A stretch of 64,000 nucleotides of DNA, from assembly GCA_943788615.1 (NCBI GenBank), contig CALSQY010000001.1, positions 186,001 to 250,000 of the forward strand, given 5' to 3'. Below the pieces are notes generated by a model, which saw only the letters and a program-made list of their open reading frames with translations, searched no databases and had not been told where the DNA came from. Made by a program: the position numbers and the translations under genes. Source of the stretch: UBA4465 sp002292365. GTDB taxonomy: Bacteria; Bacteroidota; Bacteroidia; Cytophagales; Cyclobacteriaceae. Positions 60,577 to 64,000 of this stretch are shown here, piece after piece; position 1 is the stretch's first letter; every line of letters starts with the position of its first letter.

Positions 60577-60753
60577 TTATACGTGATCTTTTTTATGAGT
60601 ACTGACTTTATCATTGGGAAGAATGTAAGGACAAACGATTGCCAAAACAAATAAAAATCCGATAACGCCTAACATTGCCATAGTTTTATAATTTTTATCA
60701 AAGGTAATGTTTTTTGCTTTTGAGACCTCATCATCGATTAAATTCCTTGACAC
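60577..60753 (-). CDS. Small single-pass membrane protein (58 residues, GTG start)
   Basis: The frame from GTG 60753 reads MSRNLIDDEVSKAKNITFDK and continues into a hydrophobic helix (MLGVIGFLFVLAIVCPYILP, about 27-46) and a His/Lys tail ending KKDHV. An in-frame ATG at 60681 would give only 34 residues without the acidic N-terminal segment. No family recognised. It lies convergent to the 44-residue membrane protein. Start choice uncertain. Confidence 0.45.
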   Translation of the reverse strand: MSRNLIDDEVSKAKNITFDKNYKTMAMLGVIGFLFVLAIVCPYILPNDKVSTHKKDHV

Positions 60754-60884
60754 CTTTTTATTTTAAATATTAAAACAGAAGCCATTTATGCTCTTTTGAG
60801 TCTGTTAACAATACTTAATGTGCGGATATGACAATGATCATATCTTTCTCGTTGAAATTACCCTTTTAAATAAAATTATCGAAT

Positions 60885-61046
60885 TTATATTTTAGCTGGG
60901 TAGTGAAGGAAGCTTTGGATATCGTGGGGGGTATTGATTTTGATGGGAAATGATGTTAAGTCATTAAAAACAGTAATTATTTCGTCATTGATTGAAAAGG
61001 CCCTTCCCTTAATTGGATCACTTTTTTTGAAGACAAAGGATGGCAT
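60885..61046 (-). CDS. Possible small protein overlapping the 3' end of the methyltransferase gene
   Basis: About 53 residues from ATG 61046 (MPSFVFKKSDPIKGRAFSIN), ending in HYPAKI. It overlaps the methyltransferase stop by 29 nt in a different frame, at a run of seven A on the coding strand. The residues downstream of the overlap look protein-like but match no family known to me. It may be real, or chance, or a frameshifted extension of the methyltransferase. Confidence 0.3.
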   Translation of the reverse strand: MPSFVFKKSDPIKGRAFSINDEIITVFNDLTSFPIKINTPHDIQSFLHYPAKI

Positions 61047-61626
61047 GTGCATGATCTTGGTCAAATCGGAGGGTTTTGAGAGGTTCCAATAACTGAAAAT
61101 CAGTATGTAACTCGACCAAATCAAATAATTTTTCAGTCAACAATAGCCGCTCCGATTGATCGTTGAGCCAAGATCGATCGCCATCAGTTTGTTGCACAAT
61201 TTCTTCATTGTGAATGGAAGTATCCATACTGAGGTAGAGGAATCCACCTTTTTTAAGTACCCGAAACTGCTCTTCCCATTGCTGTTGAAATTCAAGAGTA
61301 TTTTTGGCAAAATGCATGACCCTACAATTGATGATGGCATCAAAAAAATCATTTTCAAAAGGCAGGATATTGGCCGAAGCGGTTGAAAAAAAAGCAGGAT
61401 TTCCTCCCAAAGAGGTTGCGACAATTTTGCATAGGGCTACGTTTTTTTCATCCGTATCGATACCATAAATAGTTTTTTTTAAGTTTAAAAAAGGGATGAT
61501 ATTTCTTCCTTGTCCACAGCCAATTTCTAGGATAAGATGACGATCGTTAAACCTACCTTTGAGGAGTTGATCAAATAATTCCAGGTCTATGTCCCCAATA
61601 AAATTGTTGATATCATCTAATTTCAT
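61018..61626 (-). CDS. Class I SAM-dependent methyltransferase
   Basis: 202 residues. ILEIGCGQGRNIIPFL (about 32-47) is the SAM-binding motif I. YGIDTDEKNVALCK follows with the acidic residue ending strand 2, then ASANILPFENDFFDAIINCR, and VLKKGGFLYLSMD as the post-motif strand. Typical of the Methyltransf_11/25 group; small-molecule substrate unknown. Upstream is the divergent-free gap before the LD-carboxypeptidase stop (76 bp), on the same strand, so the carboxypeptidase and methyltransferase may be co-transcribed. Confidence 0.85.
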   Translation of the reverse strand: MKLDDINNFIGDIDLELFDQLLKGRFNDRHLILEIGCGQGRNIIPFLNLKKTIYGIDTDEKNVALCKIVATSLGGNPAFFSTASANILPFENDFFDAIINCRVMHFAKNTLEFQQQWEEQFRVLKKGGFLYLSMDTSIHNEEIVQQTDGDRSWLNDQSERLLLTEKLFDLVELHTDFQLLEPLKTLRFDQDHAHAILCLQKK

Positions 61627-61702
61627 GATGGGAATTTATAAAAAGAGGGGAATGAATGCAAAAGGCCACCGTATAATTGAGGGGACTAGGAAGATAAGTA
61701 AG

Positions 61703-62701
61703 CTATGAAACGGCAGATTCTAATAATTTCAAAACCCCTTTTTCTGTATCCATAGTGGCCCTTATACCGATCGGTAAGGTAGCATTTTTCTCCTCATGTC
61801 CAAAGGGAAAGCCACCCATGACAGGGACGCCTAAATCACCTAGGCGGTCTTTGAAAACTTCACTAAGACTGGTTGAAAACTCATAATAGGGGTCTCCAGG
61901 TTGCGCATCACATCGGGTAAAATGGCCCAGAACAATGCCCTTTATTCCTTTAAATTTTTGAGATGCACGCAGTTGGGTAAGCATTCGGTCTATGCGGTAG
62001 GTAGATTCTCCCACCTCTTCAATGAAGACAATGTGATCGGCCCAATTGATCTCGTGATCAGTACCAATCATACTGATTAATAGAGACAAGTTTCCTCCTA
62101 TGAGTTTACCCGTGGCGACCCCTGGTGTGATGACTAAGGGGTCATCGATTTTTATCTTATTTTTATTTCCCTTTTGAATTACGGCATTAAAATGTTGTAT
62201 TGAAAAAGGGTTAAAAGTAGAGATTCCTACGGGCCCGTGAAAACCCACAATTCCACATTTTTTATAAATGGCCAAATGCAGAGCGGTAATATCACTATAT
62301 CCGATCAGGGGTTTGCAGTTTGTACTAATCAAGGAATAATCTATTTTTTCTAGAAGTCGCGTAGCGCCATATCCACCCCGAGCACATAAAATGGCTGAAA
62401 CTTTGGGGTTTTCATACATTTGGTGCAAGTCCTCAATCTTTTGTGCATCGGTGCCTGCGAGAAACCCATTTTGTACCCTTAAATTATCGGTATGGATGAT
62501 TTGATAACCCAACAGGTGGAAGTTTTCCATCAGCGTTTCATAATCGGATCTCTTTAAAGCCCCAGAGGGCGCAATGACCCCGATGGAAGCCCCTGGTTTG
62601 AGTGCCTTTGGTTTGATAACTTCTGTAGATAGATGGAAAGAAGTAAGAGTGGGAACGGCACCTATTAATGCGCCTGATTTGATAAATTTTCTACGGTCCA
62701 T
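61703..62701 (-). CDS. LD-carboxypeptidase, S66 family (murein tetrapeptide carboxypeptidase-like)
   Basis: 332 residues from ATG 62701. MDRRKFIKSGALIG is a twin-arginine-like or simple export leader, and the longer frame (to 62746) adds an unneeded stretch. GASIGVIAPSG opens the domain. CARGGYGATRLLEKID and IGYSDITALH contain the nucleophile Ser, EEVGESTYRIDRM the catalytic Glu, and GHEEKNATLPIG the catalytic His, so the Ser-Glu-His triad appears complete. These enzymes remove the terminal D-alanine from murein tetrapeptides during recycling. An RR-bearing leader on this normally cytoplasmic family suggests periplasmic action here. Confidence 0.9.
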   Translation of the reverse strand: MDRRKFIKSGALIGAVPTLTSFHLSTEVIKPKALKPGASIGVIAPSGALKRSDYETLMENFHLLGYQIIHTDNLRVQNGFLAGTDAQKIEDLHQMYENPKVSAILCARGGYGATRLLEKIDYSLISTNCKPLIGYSDITALHLAIYKKCGIVGFHGPVGISTFNPFSIQHFNAVIQKGNKNKIKIDDPLVITPGVATGKLIGGNLSLLISMIGTDHEINWADHIVFIEEVGESTYRIDRMLTQLRASQKFKGIKGIVLGHFTRCDAQPGDPYYEFSTSLSEVFKDRLGDLGVPVMGGFPFGHEEKNATLPIGIRATMDTEKGVLKLLESAVS

Positions 62702-62790
62702 AAGGGTAAAAATACAAAAATCTATTTGCTTTGCCCATAGGAGCACGGGGATTTAGTATTGGTCCAGAGCGTGTAATATTCCCTGAAAAA

Positions 62791-63675
62791 TCAACCCGTT
62801 TTTTTTTCCCAATAACGGATTAAACCTGCGACACTCATCCATGAGGGGTTTGCAGCCTCATATTGTTTTATTCCCAGTGGATCTACTCCCAATCGGAGCA
62901 ATTGCTGTGAAGTGTATTCACTGAATTTAGGCGTAAGTTCGTCGGCGGTAAAGCCGGCCATCCAGTTTTTTTTCACCCATTGGGACCAATCATGGATCAT
63001 GCTTTTAAGTGCGTGCATATGGGCCGGAACGTTCTTAATCACACCAAAATGGGTCAGGTAAATTTGGGAGGGTTCGCAGGCAAGAATGAGATCTATAGAA
63101 TGGATCCAATCTTCTAAGTTGATGTCTGGTGGTGGGCAAGGAGGTACGACTGGACCCTTTTGAATTTTCACCCCAGCGACATCGCCGGAAAAGATCAGGT
63201 CATCCATTTTCCAAGCAATGTGATGTTTGGCATGACCGGGTGTATGAAGCGCCTGCAAGCAGAGATTTCCAATGATGATTTCTTCCAAATGAACCGTACT
63301 CCGCAATTGATCCATAGGGATGGGATGCATTTGACCCCACAATCTATCCATATCTTCTTGATAAATGCGCTTGGCAGATTCCATTAGTTTTTCGGGATGG
63401 GCTAAATGTGTTTCTCCAAAGGGATGCAGATATATGGTGGCACCTTGTTCGGCAAGCGCCCAAGCAGCACCAGCATGGTCTAGATGAATATGACTCAAAA
63501 AAACATGTTTAATTTCATCCAATTCAAAACCGCAGCGCTTGATTTCATTTTTAAGCACTTCGAAGGTGGAGTAAGGACCCGTTTCAATTAATAGAGGACC
63601 TTCGGATGTCTCGACTAGATAAGCGGCTATGGATTGGGGATATCCTAAAAAATTTAAATCTAACGTGTAAACCAT
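62791..63675 (-). CDS. MBL-fold metallo-hydrolase
   Basis: 294 residues from ATG 63675 (MVYTLDLNFLGYPQS). The frame is open for another 95 codons upstream, but that part overlaps the divergent thioesterase gene and does not look like protein. The metal-binding motif HIHLDHAG (about residues 59-66), TPGHAKHH, IFSGDVAG and LTHFG provide all five expected ligand positions of the metallo-beta-lactamase fold. The substrate could be a lactone, thioester or glyoxalase-type molecule. The 51-bp gap to the divergent thioesterase gene holds shared control sequence. Confidence 0.88.
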   Translation of the reverse strand: MVYTLDLNFLGYPQSIAAYLVETSEGPLLIETGPYSTFEVLKNEIKRCGFELDEIKHVFLSHIHLDHAGAAWALAEQGATIYLHPFGETHLAHPEKLMESAKRIYQEDMDRLWGQMHPIPMDQLRSTVHLEEIIIGNLCLQALHTPGHAKHHIAWKMDDLIFSGDVAGVKIQKGPVVPPCPPPDINLEDWIHSIDLILACEPSQIYLTHFGVIKNVPAHMHALKSMIHDWSQWVKKNWMAGFTADELTPKFSEYTSQQLLRLGVDPLGIKQYEAANPSWMSVAGLIRYWEKKTG

Positions 63676-63706
63676 ATTAAATAACAATTTGTATGCGTAA
63701 TTTAGC

Positions 63707-63720
63707 TTGATTGTAATCAA
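63707..63720. promoter_or_regulatory. Inverted repeat in the divergent MBL/thioesterase promoter region
   Basis: TTGATT-GT-AATCAA is a perfect 6-bp palindrome in the only 51 bp separating two divergent starts, ending 6 nt before the thioesterase ATG, so it is a candidate operator. Statistical weight is low in AT-rich DNA. Confidence 0.3.
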
Positions 63721-63726
63721 AGGCAG

Positions 63727-64000
63727 ATGACAGAGACGAAATATTTTCAAGACCACATGCCCGGAAATGTTTGTTTTGGCTGTGGTGCAGAGCATCCAGA
63801 AGGCCTTCAAATCAAAAGTTTTTGGGAGGGATCCTCCACCATTTGTCACTGGCAGCCAGAGGAAAAATATAGGGGTTGGCCCCGGTTGCTCAATGGAGGG
63901 GTTATGGCGACGCTCATCGATTGCCATTGCATGGGAACCGCCATGGCACACGCTTATCAAAAAGAAGATAGAGACTTTGATTCTACCCCCTTCTATCGTT
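63727..64000 (+). CDS. Hotdog-fold thioesterase (PaaI-like), 5' part, cut by window edge
   Basis: Open from ATG 63727 to the end of the window (91 codons), so the 3' part is missing. The N-terminus CFGCGAEHPEGLQIKSF (about residues 16-32) is the Cys-x-x-Cys and N-P-x-G-L pattern of PaaI-like thioesterases. YRGWPRLLNGGVMATLIDCH (about 53-72) is the hotdog central helix with the GG and Asp positions. It would hydrolyse an acyl-CoA thioester. Divergent from the MBL-fold gene. Confidence 0.8.
   Translation, partial: MTETKYFQDHMPGNVCFGCGAEHPEGLQIKSFWEGSSTICHWQPEEKYRGWPRLLNGGVMATLIDCHCMGTAMAHAYQKEDRDFDSTPFYR

Noticed and set aside
63676..63960. Long N-terminal extension of the MBL-fold gene
   Set aside because: The 95 extra codons overlap the divergent thioesterase gene, which has clear family motifs. 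The ATG at 63675 gives a normal family N-terminus.

Overview
The window comes from a member of the Bacteroidota, most likely a Cytophagales-type marine or gliding bacterium. The evidence is a GldJ lipoprotein, a PorP/SprF membrane protein, two giant secreted proteins built of SprB repeats with type B type IX secretion C-terminal domains, several families largely confined to this phylum (DUF4301, DUF4175, a DUF4953-type metalloprotease), and -7 elements of the form TAnnTTTG. The DNA is AT-rich. No rRNA, tRNA, CRISPR array, phage or insertion sequence was found.

Layout. 1-778 is the 3' end of a zinc-metalloprotease-like gene. 1069-6967 is a small surface-polysaccharide region: a Wzi-like outer membrane protein, three glycosyltransferases and a cyclic-peptide-type ABC exporter. 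7179-14361 holds a DUF4301 protein, mfd, gldJ and an unknown membrane protein, with a clear terminator after gldJ. 14361-15514 has no intact gene but holds a decaying comF. 15515-23814 carries a DUF4175 coiled-coil protein, ybeY, mnmG, a methyltransferase and an Ig-like lipoprotein; the last three genes overlap. 24176-33698 is a mixed stretch: TPR protein, Cys-rich protein, MarR regulator, YjbQ, cation antiporter, SDR, TerB-like protein, two unknowns, tag and a DUF3365 lipoprotein.

33910-56468 is the most remarkable part, a 22.5 kb type IX secretion cargo locus: porP/sprF, then proteins of 2430 and 4719 residues. The two giants are tandem paralogues. Their last 16 SprB repeats, PKD-like domain and sorting domain align one to one, while unrelated modules (a LamG domain, a lectin-like domain and a recurring mini-module of about 60 residues) sit inside or between repeats, at one homologous repeat with a different module in each protein. 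The larger protein also has seven FG-GAP-like repeats and eight nearly identical 107-residue repeats with a calcium-loop-like motif. GldJ belongs to the motor/secretion machinery that would export and move such proteins, and SprF-type proteins are required for SprB secretion in Flavobacterium.

56569-64000 returns to ordinary genes: prfA with a beta-helix-like lipoprotein, a PLP enzyme, two convergent membrane micro-proteins, a methyltransferase, an LD-carboxypeptidase, an MBL-fold hydrolase and the 5' end of a hotdog thioesterase cut by the window edge.
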